Shown here piece after piece: positions 28,927 to 37,774 of a stretch of DNA of 64,000 nucleotides. Position 1 is the first letter of the stretch. Each line of letters begins with the position of its first letter. Location: positions 248,001 through 312,000 of the forward strand of contig CAJTAK010000002.1 of assembly GCA_910574255.1 (NCBI GenBank), read 5' to 3'. Both the position numbers and the translations under genes were made by a program. The stretch comes from Clostridia bacterium. Lineage in GTDB: Bacteria; Bacillota; Clostridia; Lachnospirales; Lachnospiraceae. The notes under the pieces were generated by a model that saw only the letters and a program-made list of their open reading frames with translations, was not told the DNA's origin and searched no databases.

Positions 28927-29892
28927 TCAAACCTTCTTTTTCATCGTTATTCCATTGAAAAAATAGCAGTACTTATCCTCCGCATCTCCATCGTCCAGAA
29001 CTTTGAAAGAATCCAAATCTGCCTCTACCAACCGATTTCCCCAGAAAATGTGTTTATCATCACGGGCATAGCCATAACTTAACAGGGTAAATGTTTGCGG
29101 TGTGGTATCCAGAAGCTCTCCTTCCCAAAATACCCGCACACCATCGCTAGCATAGGAATATTCCAACAGAGTAAAATCTGCGCTGTTTGCGTCAAGCTGT
29201 GTGCCATGATAAAACACCTGCCTACCGTCACTAGCATAACCGTCCCCCAATATCACAAAATCCTGCACCCTGGTTTTTAATAATTGATCTCTCCAAAAGA
29301 TGTGCTTATTGTCGCTGGCATAGCCATCATGCAATACGGTAAAGGACTGTGGGATCGCCCTTTTTACTGTTACCCGGCAATAATATACACGCTCATCGTC
29401 TTTTTCATATCCACTGGGCAAGATAGTAAAGGCAGCCGGATTTTTACACGTCTTTAGGCGGACAGCATAGCTGGTTTCAGTAGTGTAAGTAAAAAAATAC
29501 ACAAACTCAACATCTCTGCCATAACCCTCCGGGCCATACGCTCCGCCATACATTGCGACACCATCATCCAGTGTTTCAAAAGTTTCCGGATGTGCAATCT
29601 TTGCGTCACCGTATGGGGTATAAATAACCTGATGGTTCCCGATATAGGCCGGATTAAAAACGTGGAAGCCCTCCGGCGTAATACCGCGCAGCAACACACC
29701 TCTTCGGTAAACACGCTGCTTATCTTTTATAAAATCATGGTTAAGGACTTCCATTGTATCAACATCAATTTTGATACGGCGGAAAATATTTTCATACGAT
29801 TGCTGCTTCGGCATAAAAGCCACTTCGCCGTCACATTCACGGTAACCGGATGGTTTTCCATCGTTATCTTTCAAAATACGCGCATATCCCAT
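28927..29892 (-). CDS. DKNYY-repeat protein
   Basis: A 321-residue protein built of at least six repeats of about 30 residues, each with a D-G-Y-A-S/R-D-x-K/R-x-V/I-F motif (DGYASDNKHIFW, DGYASDGRQVFYH, YSYASDGVRVFW, YGYARDDKHIFWG). This is the DKNYY family pattern, found in surface and immunity-type proteins of many bacteria. No signal peptide is visible, so it is probably cytoplasmic. The function is unknown. Confidence 0.8.
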   Translation of the reverse strand: MGYARILKDNDGKPSGYRECDGEVAFMPKQQSYENIFRRIKIDVDTMEVLNHDFIKDKQRVYRRGVLLRGITPEGFHVFNPAYIGNHQVIYTPYGDAKIAHPETFETLDDGVAMYGGAYGPEGYGRDVEFVYFFTYTTETSYAVRLKTCKNPAAFTILPSGYEKDDERVYYCRVTVKRAIPQSFTVLHDGYASDNKHIFWRDQLLKTRVQDFVILGDGYASDGRQVFYHGTQLDANSADFTLLEYSYASDGVRVFWEGELLDTTPQTFTLLSYGYARDDKHIFWGNRLVEADLDSFKVLDDGDAEDKYCYFFNGITMKKKV

Positions 29893-29930
29893 TGTATCAA
29901 TCCCTCTGTTTTTAATTTTTTGAAGACAGC

Positions 29931-30077
29931 ATAGATTGCAGATAATTATCTATACCATCGAAATTCATATCATACACAGCCACGTCTGAATAATTCAATC
30001 CCTTTTTTGTATTGTACTTAATAGATTTCTCCCATCCCAAACAAAGCTGTCCGTCATAGCCCACACCACCGATTACT
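29931..30077 (-). pseudogene. C-terminal gene stub
   Basis: Directly after the GRAM gene stop, an open frame of 48 codons (VIGGVGYDGQLCLGWEKSIK, later VAVYDMNFDGIDNYLQSML) ends at TAA but has no start. It looks like the end of a lost gene. Part of it (GYDGQLCLGWE) is encoded by the family B repeat sequence, which suggests that those repeats are themselves relics of gene ends. Confidence 0.55.
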
Positions 30078-30404
30078 TTATATTTTCTGGACGCCCATTT
30101 GCTTCAGCCAGCCTTGCAGTTTTTTCACAGGGAAGCCGGTAACTGTAAACTTTTCTTTGGCTTTGCTATGTATCGTTACTTTGGTAGCAAATAGATGTTT
30201 TCCAACTGTAAAGCCTCTGATTTCTGAAAGTTTAAGCTCAAATTCCATATGGCTTGTCCAGGAAATGCGAAAGCAAACTCTCTTATTTGTAACAAAGATT
30301 GTACCACGCCACACATCACATGAACCTCCCAGCACTGGCTCCCAGTAGGCCATCATGCCCTGTCCAATCAATGACTCGCCCGGTTCAAGTTGTATATCTG
30401 CCAT
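30078..30404 (-). CDS. GRAM-domain protein
   Basis: A 108-residue protein from the ATG at 30404 (GGAGGAAAC upstream). It begins MADIQLEPGES, followed by the GRAM/PH-like pattern GTIFVTNKRVCF, a hydrophobic strand, and GFTVGKHLFATKVTI. GRAM-like domains bind lipids or act in membrane-linked processes; bacterial versions are mostly uncharacterised. Intact and single-domain. Confidence 0.7.
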   Translation of the reverse strand: MADIQLEPGESLIGQGMMAYWEPVLGGSCDVWRGTIFVTNKRVCFRISWTSHMEFELKLSEIRGFTVGKHLFATKVTIHSKAKEKFTVTGFPVKKLQGWLKQMGVQKI

Positions 30405-30442
30405 AATTGTTTCCTCCACATTCCTAACTGTAATTATCTTTC

Positions 30443-30473
30443 ACCGCCTACTTTGGAATAATTTGCCCCAAAG
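30443..30473. repeat. degenerate hairpin repeat (family A)
   Basis: ACCGCCTACTTTGGAATAAT followed by TTGCCCCAAAG. The arms CTTTGG and CCAAAG still pair. It lies between the genes at 30078-30404 and 30481-30915. Confidence 0.5.
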
Positions 30474-30480
30474 CTCTAAT

Positions 30481-30915
30481 TTACAATAGAGCCATACGGA
30501 GGTAATTGTTTTCGCTCCAATTCTCCAGATAAATGCTCTCGTCAGCGTGGGAACCAAGTCCCTCACATGCTCCCACATATAAAGGCTTTCCATTTCTCAC
30601 AACCCACTGTAATCCATGTTCCGGCTCCCACGCACATTCTAAAAAAACAGATATTGAGTAACATCCTGCAATCTCTTTGTCAATATACATTTCAACTGGT
30701 ATGATATAAGGCAAGATATTCATGGGTGCATCTAACTCTTTTGGATATTCCATATCCTCAAACTCAAACATAAATGTGAGTGGTTCTCCATGACATCTTT
30801 CCGCATCATAAAAAAAGCGGATACTTGCCTTTAGGAGCTGCTCAATGCTGGATTGATCTAAATTCAATAATTGTGAAACACATTTTTCTGCATACTCAGT
30901 TGAAATTTCCTGCAA
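30481..30915 (-). CDS. immunity-like protein with WEPEHGL motif
   Basis: A 144-residue soluble protein. The C-terminal half has VFLECAWEPEHGLQWVV followed by a glycine turn, a pattern shared by several small immunity-array proteins (DUF6985/DUF2004-like, tentative). An N-terminal helical part precedes it. Clean frame. Confidence 0.55.
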   Translation of the reverse strand: MQEISTEYAEKCVSQLLNLDQSSIEQLLKASIRFFYDAERCHGEPLTFMFEFEDMEYPKELDAPMNILPYIIPVEMYIDKEIAGCYSISVFLECAWEPEHGLQWVVRNGKPLYVGACEGLGSHADESIYLENWSENNYLRMALL

Positions 30916-30944
30916 TTTTTCATTGTTTCTTATACATTATCAAG

Positions 30945-31024
30945 TTTGGGACATTTTGTCCCAAAGAGCCAAACAATCCCAAACAAAACTGTCCGCCATA
31001 GTCTGCGCTTTTGACTCACTCGCC
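30945..31024. repeat. perfect hairpin repeat (family A) next to repeat family B
   Basis: TTTGGGACA (30945-30953) and TGTCCCAAA (30957-30965) form a perfect inverted repeat with a three-base loop. Immediately after it (30971-31024) lies the longest copy of repeat B, which runs into the end of the membrane-protein gene at 31016. The same A and B units are scattered at other borders in the array. Confidence 0.65.
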
Positions 31025-31735
31025 ATGGGTGGGAAGCTTGCATTTTGAAAAAGCCTTTTTGATACCCCACACAATCACAGCTGCAGCCACGCACACGGCG
31101 ATCCGAACCAGAACATCCAACATCCAGCTTACTTTCCCATGCCGGTACATATCCAGTATATAAACCGGATCAACATCATAGTCCTTCGCCATCTGTTTCA
31201 GCATCCGGCGCTCCTCGGTGGTGGTATAGCGGACATAGCCAGTCGGATAATTGTCCGCTCCCGTCAATACCAGATAATTGTCAAAATATACACAAAGCCA
31301 GGAACCATCCTCCAGTTCTGCCAGATAATAGCGGTTATAGTACCCGCCCACAAAGCCCTGGATAAACCGCTGTAAAGGCGGGAGAGGATAGTCGGCATAA
31401 ATGTATTCAGAAACGCTTACTGACCTTTTCACGCCGCTGTTATGGTGGGTATGTATGCCCGCCTGCCCCACATCCCGCAGACGAGCCAGTGGGCAGGCTA
31501 CCAGAGTGCCGCCATTCACAGTGGACGGGGTACTGCTCAAAAAGCAGGTTTCTATATCCTCCTGTCTCTGAAGCCGCTGGACATCCGCGCCGGGCCGCTG
31601 GCCTTGCCCCATTCCCTCCCCAGCCCAAAGATCGTACAGCCAGCCGGTAGGAGCAGATAACATCACCAGGAGAGCAAGTATGACACATACGATATTCCGC
31701 AGGATTATGAGTAAGGGGAATGATTCTTTTTTCAT
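31016..31735 (-). CDS. membrane protein with external domain
   Basis: A 239-residue protein with membrane segments at residues 8-30 and 208-226 and an external middle domain with a Y-rich stretch (GGYYNRYYLAELEDGSWLC). A TTEERRMLKQMAKDYDV helix precedes the second segment. Family uncertain (DUF6709-like by memory). Its last codons overlap repeat B. Confidence 0.6.
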   Translation of the reverse strand: MKKESFPLLIILRNIVCVILALLVMLSAPTGWLYDLWAGEGMGQGQRPGADVQRLQRQEDIETCFLSSTPSTVNGGTLVACPLARLRDVGQAGIHTHHNSGVKRSVSVSEYIYADYPLPPLQRFIQGFVGGYYNRYYLAELEDGSWLCVYFDNYLVLTGADNYPTGYVRYTTTEERRMLKQMAKDYDVDPVYILDMYRHGKVSWMLDVLVRIAVCVAAAVIVWGIKKAFSKCKLPTHGE

Positions 31736-31774
31736 AGTTAAAATCCTTTTCTTTCATCTTGAAAAATCCGTCTA

Positions 31775-32292
31775 TCATAAATTCCCGGTTTGCAGATAAT
31801 GGTTTAGAGCTGCCAGCAATTCTTCATTCGCAGCTTTCGGCTTTTTCTGCAATACCCCGGTTATCACTTTCATAAAATCAGCTCCGCTGCATAGAACGTA
31901 TAACGGTTCTTTCTTTGCAGTAACAGGGCAAATACTTTCCCCATTTTCTCCTTTCTGGGGAGACTTATCCGCCTGGCAGTAATCGGACAGGCTAACCTTT
32001 GTTTTAGGAGTTTTTGTATAAAGATGATATTGACTTATTTCATCATCCCTTTCCTTGTCCTTTATGCACAGCCTGGCTTCTTCAAGCAGATATTCCAAAC
32101 TGTCAAGGTCTAAAAAGATATGCTCTGCCTCACTGCAGTTGATCGCAGACAGGGACATTTCCCCTTCGGCTGTGGAACCAACAAAAAAGGCGTTTCTGTT
32201 CTCATCATAGCAGCAAAAGGCCTTTCCGCTGCTGGCTTTGTATTTTTTGATGGCAGAATAATCAATTGACTATACTTCACACCGTAACTCAT
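31775..32292 (-). pseudogene. immunity-like gene with 5' frameshift
   Basis: An ATG at 32292 starts MSYGVKYSQ and then runs into the wrong frame. The next frame, from about 32262, continues IDYSAIKKYKASSGKAFCCY and onward to the stop at 31775 without interruption. The only ATG in the long frame, at 32158, would remove about 35 conserved-looking residues. A one- or two-base change near 32265 would restore about 170 residues. Alternatively the short form from 32158 is still made. Confidence 0.6.
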
Positions 32293-32322
32293 GCTCTTTT
32301 TACTGTTGTCACAAAAGACTCC

Positions 32323-33768
32323 CTACCCAAAAATATTAACAAGTGCTTCCAACCGTTCCTGTGTTGCTTCATCCTTTGTCACAAACCAAAACGTACCTTC
32401 CTCACTGTCATACAGCCCAACGGCCTGCCCGTCCATGGCCTGATAAAGCCGCCGGGTATTGCCTGTAGCAATCTGATCTGTAATTCCTGCAATGGAAGAC
32501 AGGTATGGACTCAACTTCCCGCCTTCAGACAACATCGATGGCTCAAAATCCGGAAGCTCCCAAAGGATCAGATTCAATTTTTCATCACAAGCCAGCGCCC
32601 ACAAAAATTCCGCCGCAAGAAAACCGTCTAAAATACCATATACGTTCCATTCGCCAACGCCGTCATTGGCACGGCGGTATAGAAACGGGCTGTTCAATCC
32701 CGCCGCCCAGTGATACATCGCCTGATTTTCTGTGAGAAAGTTCATTTTGCCATCCTTTGCCTGCTTCAATCCGGAAAGAGGACGGACCACGTTATAACTG
32801 CAATAAAATTTGCCTGGCAGATAGTGGTAAAACTCTTCCAATGGAAGTGGAAGTGAAGCTCCCAGGCGGGCGCCTGCCCGTTCAATACTTTCCTCCTTCG
32901 CTCCCTTTCCCTCAATCCCGGCAAATTTGCAGAGAAACTGTAATACCGGGGCAATGGATTTCAGTTCCCGCTCCTGTGGCGGCTGGGGTAGAGCCGAATT
33001 AAAAACAGGATGTCCGTCTTGGCTTTTCATCCAGACATATTTGAATCCCATCTGTTTCATAAGCTGTTCCAGTTCCTCATCAGTCCTGCCGCCAAAATAA
33101 GCCATCTCTGAATAGAGAACACTTCCGCATAAAATCCTGGATGGTTCCTTCGCAAAGTTTACGCTAAAATTTGTTCTGTGACTGGAAAGCTGCTCCGGCG
33201 GAACATGGTAAAATGTATCCGGAAGATGCTCCCGCATTTTTTTCCAATAACTTTCTGCCTTATCCTTGTTGATGGCCGCCACGCTGGGCTGGGCCAAGGT
33301 CTGCTGGTATCCTAGCCATTCCATGATCCACTGAGAGAGTTTTGACTGATTGCACGGCACTTCACGGCCTTCCAGATGCTTTTCTTCCCTGCGTGTTTCC
33401 GGCAGCACATAAAGCCCCCACATCTGCGGATCTTCCGGAACATTGCTGCTCATGGTATCCTTGCTTTTGCGATACCGGCTTACTTCAAATCCATAGCCGT
33501 ATCTTTCATGCCGGCAAAAAGGCAGGATAGTAATTATGGTATCAGTCCAATAGACACGTTTGTAAATTTTTAATTCCTCAAGCGGAATCAGATTCCCCTT
33601 ATCCGTAAAAGCAGGATCATCCGGATGAAAGGTAAGATATAATTCCTGCAAAGCTTGGGGCAGCATAAACCCCAGTTCTTTTTCCTTGCTCGCAATATCC
33701 TCCGGTGTCACGGAGCTTTCCATACTGCTGCCAAAAGATTTGATTTTTTTCAGTTCTTCTGATATCAT
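32323..33768 (-). CDS. double SUKH (SMI1/KNR4) immunity protein
   Basis: A 481-residue protein with two SUKH-type units. The first has the VTPEDIASKEKELGFMLPQ helix and LPQALQELYLTFHPDD, the second (from about residue 280) has SIERAGARLGASLPLPLEEF and a DGVGEWNVYGILDG strand. The domains are joined by a YWKKMREHLPDTFYHVPPE segment. Tandem SUKH proteins may bind two toxins or act as dimers in one chain. Confidence 0.8.
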   Translation of the reverse strand: MISEELKKIKSFGSSMESSVTPEDIASKEKELGFMLPQALQELYLTFHPDDPAFTDKGNLIPLEELKIYKRVYWTDTIITILPFCRHERYGYGFEVSRYRKSKDTMSSNVPEDPQMWGLYVLPETRREEKHLEGREVPCNQSKLSQWIMEWLGYQQTLAQPSVAAINKDKAESYWKKMREHLPDTFYHVPPEQLSSHRTNFSVNFAKEPSRILCGSVLYSEMAYFGGRTDEELEQLMKQMGFKYVWMKSQDGHPVFNSALPQPPQERELKSIAPVLQFLCKFAGIEGKGAKEESIERAGARLGASLPLPLEEFYHYLPGKFYCSYNVVRPLSGLKQAKDGKMNFLTENQAMYHWAAGLNSPFLYRRANDGVGEWNVYGILDGFLAAEFLWALACDEKLNLILWELPDFEPSMLSEGGKLSPYLSSIAGITDQIATGNTRRLYQAMDGQAVGLYDSEEGTFWFVTKDEATQERLEALVNIFG

Positions 33769-33780
33769 GATGCCGCCTTC

Positions 33781-34478
33781 CTATTCTTTATAATAAATCA
33801 CCGGGACTCCTTCAAACGCCAGTCCTTCTTTCCTGCACAATTCGTAAAAATCGCCGTTCCTGTTATTGTTCTGCCATTCAAAATAAATCTGATACAGTTT
33901 CACATAATACTCAAACTCTTCCACAAGCGGCGGATCTACTGTTTTTTCTAAAAGGATTTTCTTTGCCGCACCCACAATAGTTTCAAATTCCTCTTTTGTA
34001 ATGCGGATGCTCTCCGGAAAATGATGCTGCCCCCACCATAAGGAATCAAGTTGTTCTCTGAAATAGAGCTGAACCGTCTGAGGATCACATTTTTCATGCA
34101 TGTATGCACGTTCCAGGATGGGATAAAAATCATGTTCCAGCTTTGGATCATGGGGGTTGTAAATGTTTCCAAAAATCTGGTACGTCCACCGCATCTGCGG
34201 CATCTGATCCTTCTCACATTCACGGCTTAAATAATCGTCAAGCAGCTTTGTTAATTGAAATGGCAGATGGCGCCTGGGCAACGCATCCCCCGGAAATTTC
34301 ATCTCGTCCAGGTATTCCCTGCAAAACCGAAACAAAATAGCGTCTGCATCCGCATCCGGCACATTTTCTTTAAAAGATTTTGTAAATGAGAACAGAAAGC
34401 TGTTTGCCTGTTTTTCAGTCCCTTTTTACGCAGATCCCAGTATTTCTGTATCTCTGTGATAAACTGCTCATAATCCAT
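33781..34478 (-). pseudogene. immunity-like gene with early frameshift
   Basis: The gene starts at 34478 (AGGAGTTAGG upstream) and reads MDYEQFITEIQKYWDLRKKG, then goes out of frame at an AAAAAGGG tract near 34420. The other frame continues TEKQANSFLFSFTKSFKEN and on to the stop at 33781, for a total of about 230 residues. The protein would be soluble and helical with no recognised family. One added G restores it. Confidence 0.7.
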
Positions 34479-34578
34479 GTCCTAACTCCTCTGGAAGATT
34501 CTTTCCGAACAATTCTCTGATCGGAAATTTTGGAACCAGTTTTGAATGATCAGTGGCATGCCGAAGTTCTCCAATCTG
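34468..34578 (-). other. in-frame open extension after a SUKH gene stop
   Basis: Directly after the TAA of the SUKH gene at 34579 the same frame stays open for 36 codons (QIGELRHATDHSKLVPKF, then LFGKNLPEELGHGL) to a TGA. The sequence looks protein-like and has no start of its own. It could be the tail of a lost gene or of an older, longer form. Confidence 0.35.
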
Positions 34579-35262
34579 TTAACAGGAATAATCCTGCTCC
34601 AATTCCTCCTGCGTTGGGAATCTCGCTTCATCCTCGTCAAGAAAGTCGCCAGTACAAGCAAAACGGAGAAAGTCATTAAAGTCCTTACAGATATAAAGTT
34701 CCCGTGTTTCCATATACTTCCTTACTTCTGATCTGCTGTTCCATTCTACCCCGGTGCCCATCATGTCATATACGCCCTCCTCATGTATCGTGACGATGCC
34801 GCCGCTTACCAAATCCAGATATACCAAATACCCATATACATTTCCGACCCTGATAAACCCTGCCTCCAAAAAGCAGGGGCAGTAATCCTGTGTTTTCTGT
34901 TCCTGCTGGAGGTTCTTCAAAAATTCTGCCCCACTGTTTCCCTGGATATTATGCCACTCAAATTCAACCGTTGGGCCAATGTCAAATTCAGGCCGGGGAA
35001 TATAGCCATTTTTCTCCCGTGAGAACGTTTTACTCCATGAACAGGCAAAGGAATCGCCGCAAAAGGAAACAAGTACAATAATATCCTTCGGCATTTCATA
35101 ACTTAACAAAAATTCACGGTATGGCACCGGCAGCTTATATCCAAGCCCTTTTTCAATATCTGATAAATCTTTCTCTGTAAAGCCGGATTCTTTGAATGGC
35201 TCTTTCCATAACTGCGGTTCACATTCTCTCAATATCCCCAAATACTTTTTTGCTGCTGTCAT
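34579..35262 (-). CDS. SUKH (SMI1/KNR4) immunity protein
   Basis: A 227-residue single SUKH-domain protein from the ATG at 35262 (GGGAGG upstream). Diagnostic parts: LSDIEKGLGYKLPVPYREFL near residue 45, a later GYLVYLDLVSGGIVTIHEEG strand pair and a terminal FNDFLRFACTGDF helix. Likely a cytoplasmic toxin antidote. Confidence 0.85.
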   Translation of the reverse strand: MTAAKKYLGILRECEPQLWKEPFKESGFTEKDLSDIEKGLGYKLPVPYREFLLSYEMPKDIIVLVSFCGDSFACSWSKTFSREKNGYIPRPEFDIGPTVEFEWHNIQGNSGAEFLKNLQQEQKTQDYCPCFLEAGFIRVGNVYGYLVYLDLVSGGIVTIHEEGVYDMMGTGVEWNSRSEVRKYMETRELYICKDFNDFLRFACTGDFLDEDEARFPTQEELEQDYSC

Positions 35263-35273
35263 AAAAGCCTCCC

Positions 35274-36509
35274 TTATTTTCTTCGCCACACCCCAAACAG
35301 GCTTTTCTTGTAATGTTTCAATGCCTCGATTGCCGGCCCGTAATTTCCCGCCGCTTTCAGATACTCCACGCCTTTTTCTATATCCTCCCGTACGCCGATC
35401 CCCTCGGCATACATCATCCCCAGACCATAGCTTTTATAGGGCGAATCCTGACTTTTCTCCAAAAACGCTTTTCCCCGCGCCGGGTTCTGCTGGCAGCCGC
35501 GCCCCAGCAGATAGCAGATCCCCAGCAGATCATATTTGATACCTTCCGGCTCCTTATCTCTCTCCAGCCATTGAATCGCCTGCGCATAGTCCACAGCCGT
35601 ACCCCAGCCGTTGAAATACAAACGTCCCAACTGTCGGCAGGCATAGCTGTCGTTACCATAGCTGGCAGTCTTTTTGTAGCACTCTAAGGCATAGGGCAGA
35701 TTGCGCTCCACTGCCCTGCCGTTCCAATAAATATCCCCTATGATATGCCAGCTCCAGAGATGTCCTGCCTCTGCCGCTTTCAGCGCCCAGGGAAGAGCTT
35801 CTTTATCGTTATCCTCTGTATAGGCCAGATAATGGGCATAGGCATACATCCACTCCGGGTAGCCCCGTTCTGCGCCCTGGCGCATAATGGGCACTTCCTT
35901 TCCCGGCTCCGGCGGAATGTATTCTCCCCGTCCATACTGGTAATAATGACCATAATTCCGCCCCGCCAGAATCATTCCTCCGGAAAATGACTTTTCAAAC
36001 CAGGGTAGGCACTTCTCGATCTGCTCCCGCTTCCAATCATTCCATGCTTTCTTATTTGCAAATTCCCTTTCCTTACGGTCTTCGATCTCTATGATGTCCA
36101 GAAAATAATAGGTGTTCCCAATCATGTACTGGCAGAAAGCGCAGCCGTTTTCGGCTTTTTCATAGATCACATCCCATGCTTCTTTTATGCTCTCAAAAGG
36201 CATGATCTCCTTAAGCTCCGGTGTCAGCAAATCCATACGCAGCGCCCCCAGAACCGCGGCAGCGCTGCCCAGGGAGATTGCCTGATGGAGCATGGCATAG
36301 GCCGCCGCCTCGTTTTCTTCAAAGGGGTGGTATTCCCAGCTGTAGCAGGAGCCGGAAAAGCAGCGGGAGAGGATATAGCAGGCATCCCCATCGTCTTCCT
36401 TTGCCGCAAGCAATAATGCGTCCGCAGCCGTTTTTGCCTTGTCGTTATCACAACAATAATAGAGGTCCTCAATGGCCTGATCCACTACATCGCTAAAATA
36501 CTTACCCAT
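35274..36509 (-). CDS. Sel1-like repeat protein
   Basis: A 411-residue all-helical protein with at least six Sel1-type repeats (ALPWALKAAEAGHLWSWHII, YALECYKKTASYGNDSYAC, LGRLYFNGWGTAVDYAQAI, YGLGMMYAEGIGVREDIEKG). Sel1 repeats are protein-binding scaffolds. No signal peptide is present. It overlaps the upstream gene by eight bases. Sel1 proteins are frequent in polyimmunity loci, with no defined mechanism. Confidence 0.8.
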   Translation of the reverse strand: MGKYFSDVVDQAIEDLYYCCDNDKAKTAADALLLAAKEDDGDACYILSRCFSGSCYSWEYHPFEENEAAAYAMLHQAISLGSAAAVLGALRMDLLTPELKEIMPFESIKEAWDVIYEKAENGCAFCQYMIGNTYYFLDIIEIEDRKEREFANKKAWNDWKREQIEKCLPWFEKSFSGGMILAGRNYGHYYQYGRGEYIPPEPGKEVPIMRQGAERGYPEWMYAYAHYLAYTEDNDKEALPWALKAAEAGHLWSWHIIGDIYWNGRAVERNLPYALECYKKTASYGNDSYACRQLGRLYFNGWGTAVDYAQAIQWLERDKEPEGIKYDLLGICYLLGRGCQQNPARGKAFLEKSQDSPYKSYGLGMMYAEGIGVREDIEKGVEYLKAAGNYGPAIEALKHYKKSLFGVWRRK

Positions 36510-37725
36510 GCTTCTTTTTGTCCTTTCTCTTTTCCTTTTCCATCCTGGCAGTGAGCTTTTCTATTTGGACGGTAATATCAGACCAACTGTCCATTTCTTC
36601 AAAAGAGCCCCGATCCAGATAATGGACCAGCCAAAATTTCACCTGTGTCACTGTTCCTTCTTTCGCCAGAAACCTGGTATTCCCTTTTCCTGTGTTATTC
36701 GTACACCAGATCACCATCAGGTCATTTTGAACGCCGGGGAAGAAATCAAGCGCCTGCGTTCCCCATTCCAGGACTACCTTTGTGTATTTTCCCTCATGGA
36801 TGCCGTCAATGGCCAGTTCCACATCCCTGGCGGAGAAAAATGTGTGTTCATCATGCCAGCTCTCTCCAAAAATCACCAGAAGCTGGCGCCAGTTCCGCAT
36901 TTGGCCTTTCTGTTCCCTTTGAAGCTGCTGCCAGAAAGATTTTATGTTTTCCTCAGTCTGCCGGGTATCGGCTTCGCTTTTCCTCGCCCCAATCTCTTCT
37001 GTATTTCTCAAAGAGTCCGGTTTGTTAAAATCAGCAACCGGTTCTGCTGCCTCATCTGTATCTTCCAGGCTGTCCTCCGTTTCGCCTGGACAGATGCTGT
37101 TTTCCTCCCATTCGGCGTCATCTTCCCCGCTGCTTTCCTCTTCATCGTCATATCCATTCTCATTTTTTTTCCACCCCGAAAGATCAGCGCTGCCAGTCAG
37201 GAGTTTTTCAAACCAGTCCTTCGCCTCGTCAAACTCTGCGCTTTTATGGTATGATTCATATCCGCCCTTAGATTCATCTAAAAATACTGTTAATCGAAAG
37301 AGTTCGTGATATATGCAGAAAATCTGACTTATGTTCCCTATCTCCTGTACAGCAAAAGGCGGCAGGATCTGAAGTTTGAAAACGCCCCCTTTATCACTTC
37401 CCATCAGGCTTTCCATCTGTTTTTGTAAAGCCTCCGCCGTAACATTGGAGGTCCTGTTTCCAGATACGTCCGTAAGGATAAACTGGCTGGCCTGCGCCTG
37501 TTTCGGTTTTTTATCCGGCCTCACCAGATCACGCACCCCGTCCCATATTCCCAGCAAGCCAAAGCCCGCCATGCCAATCCCGATCAGGAGCCGGACAATG
37601 CCAATCCCTTCCTTCATTTCAGCAAGCCCGATCACTGCCAGACCAAAACCCAGAAATGCAGCATAGCCTCCCAATATAAGAGGTATCAGCCGCAGCCGTT
37701 TTCCTGTTCTGTTATTTTTCCTCAT
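36502..37725 (-). CDS. membrane protein with large acidic cytoplasmic domain
   Basis: A 407-residue protein from the ATG at 37725 (GGGAG six bases upstream; the frame extends to 37824). Two membrane segments lie within residues 12-65. The rest includes a beta-rich part, a long acidic low-complexity region (about 190-260) and a C-terminal domain with WRQLLVIFGESWHDEHTFF and KVVLEWGTQALDFFPGV. No family known to me. Confidence 0.6.
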   Translation of the reverse strand: MRKNNRTGKRLRLIPLILGGYAAFLGFGLAVIGLAEMKEGIGIVRLLIGIGMAGFGLLGIWDGVRDLVRPDKKPKQAQASQFILTDVSGNRTSNVTAEALQKQMESLMGSDKGGVFKLQILPPFAVQEIGNISQIFCIYHELFRLTVFLDESKGGYESYHKSAEFDEAKDWFEKLLTGSADLSGWKKNENGYDDEEESSGEDDAEWEENSICPGETEDSLEDTDEAAEPVADFNKPDSLRNTEEIGARKSEADTRQTEENIKSFWQQLQREQKGQMRNWRQLLVIFGESWHDEHTFFSARDVELAIDGIHEGKYTKVVLEWGTQALDFFPGVQNDLMVIWCTNNTGKGNTRFLAKEGTVTQVKFWLVHYLDRGSFEEMDSWSDITVQIEKLTARMEKEKRKDKKKHG

Positions 37726-37774
37726 CATCTGCTCCCTGCAAGCTTTCTCATTTTCTTGTCCTGCCGACTTGTTC

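Noticed and set aside
1461..31024. CRISPR-like array from dispersed repeats
   Set aside because: The repeats are few, degenerate, thousands of bases apart and not separated by uniform spacers. No cas gene is present.
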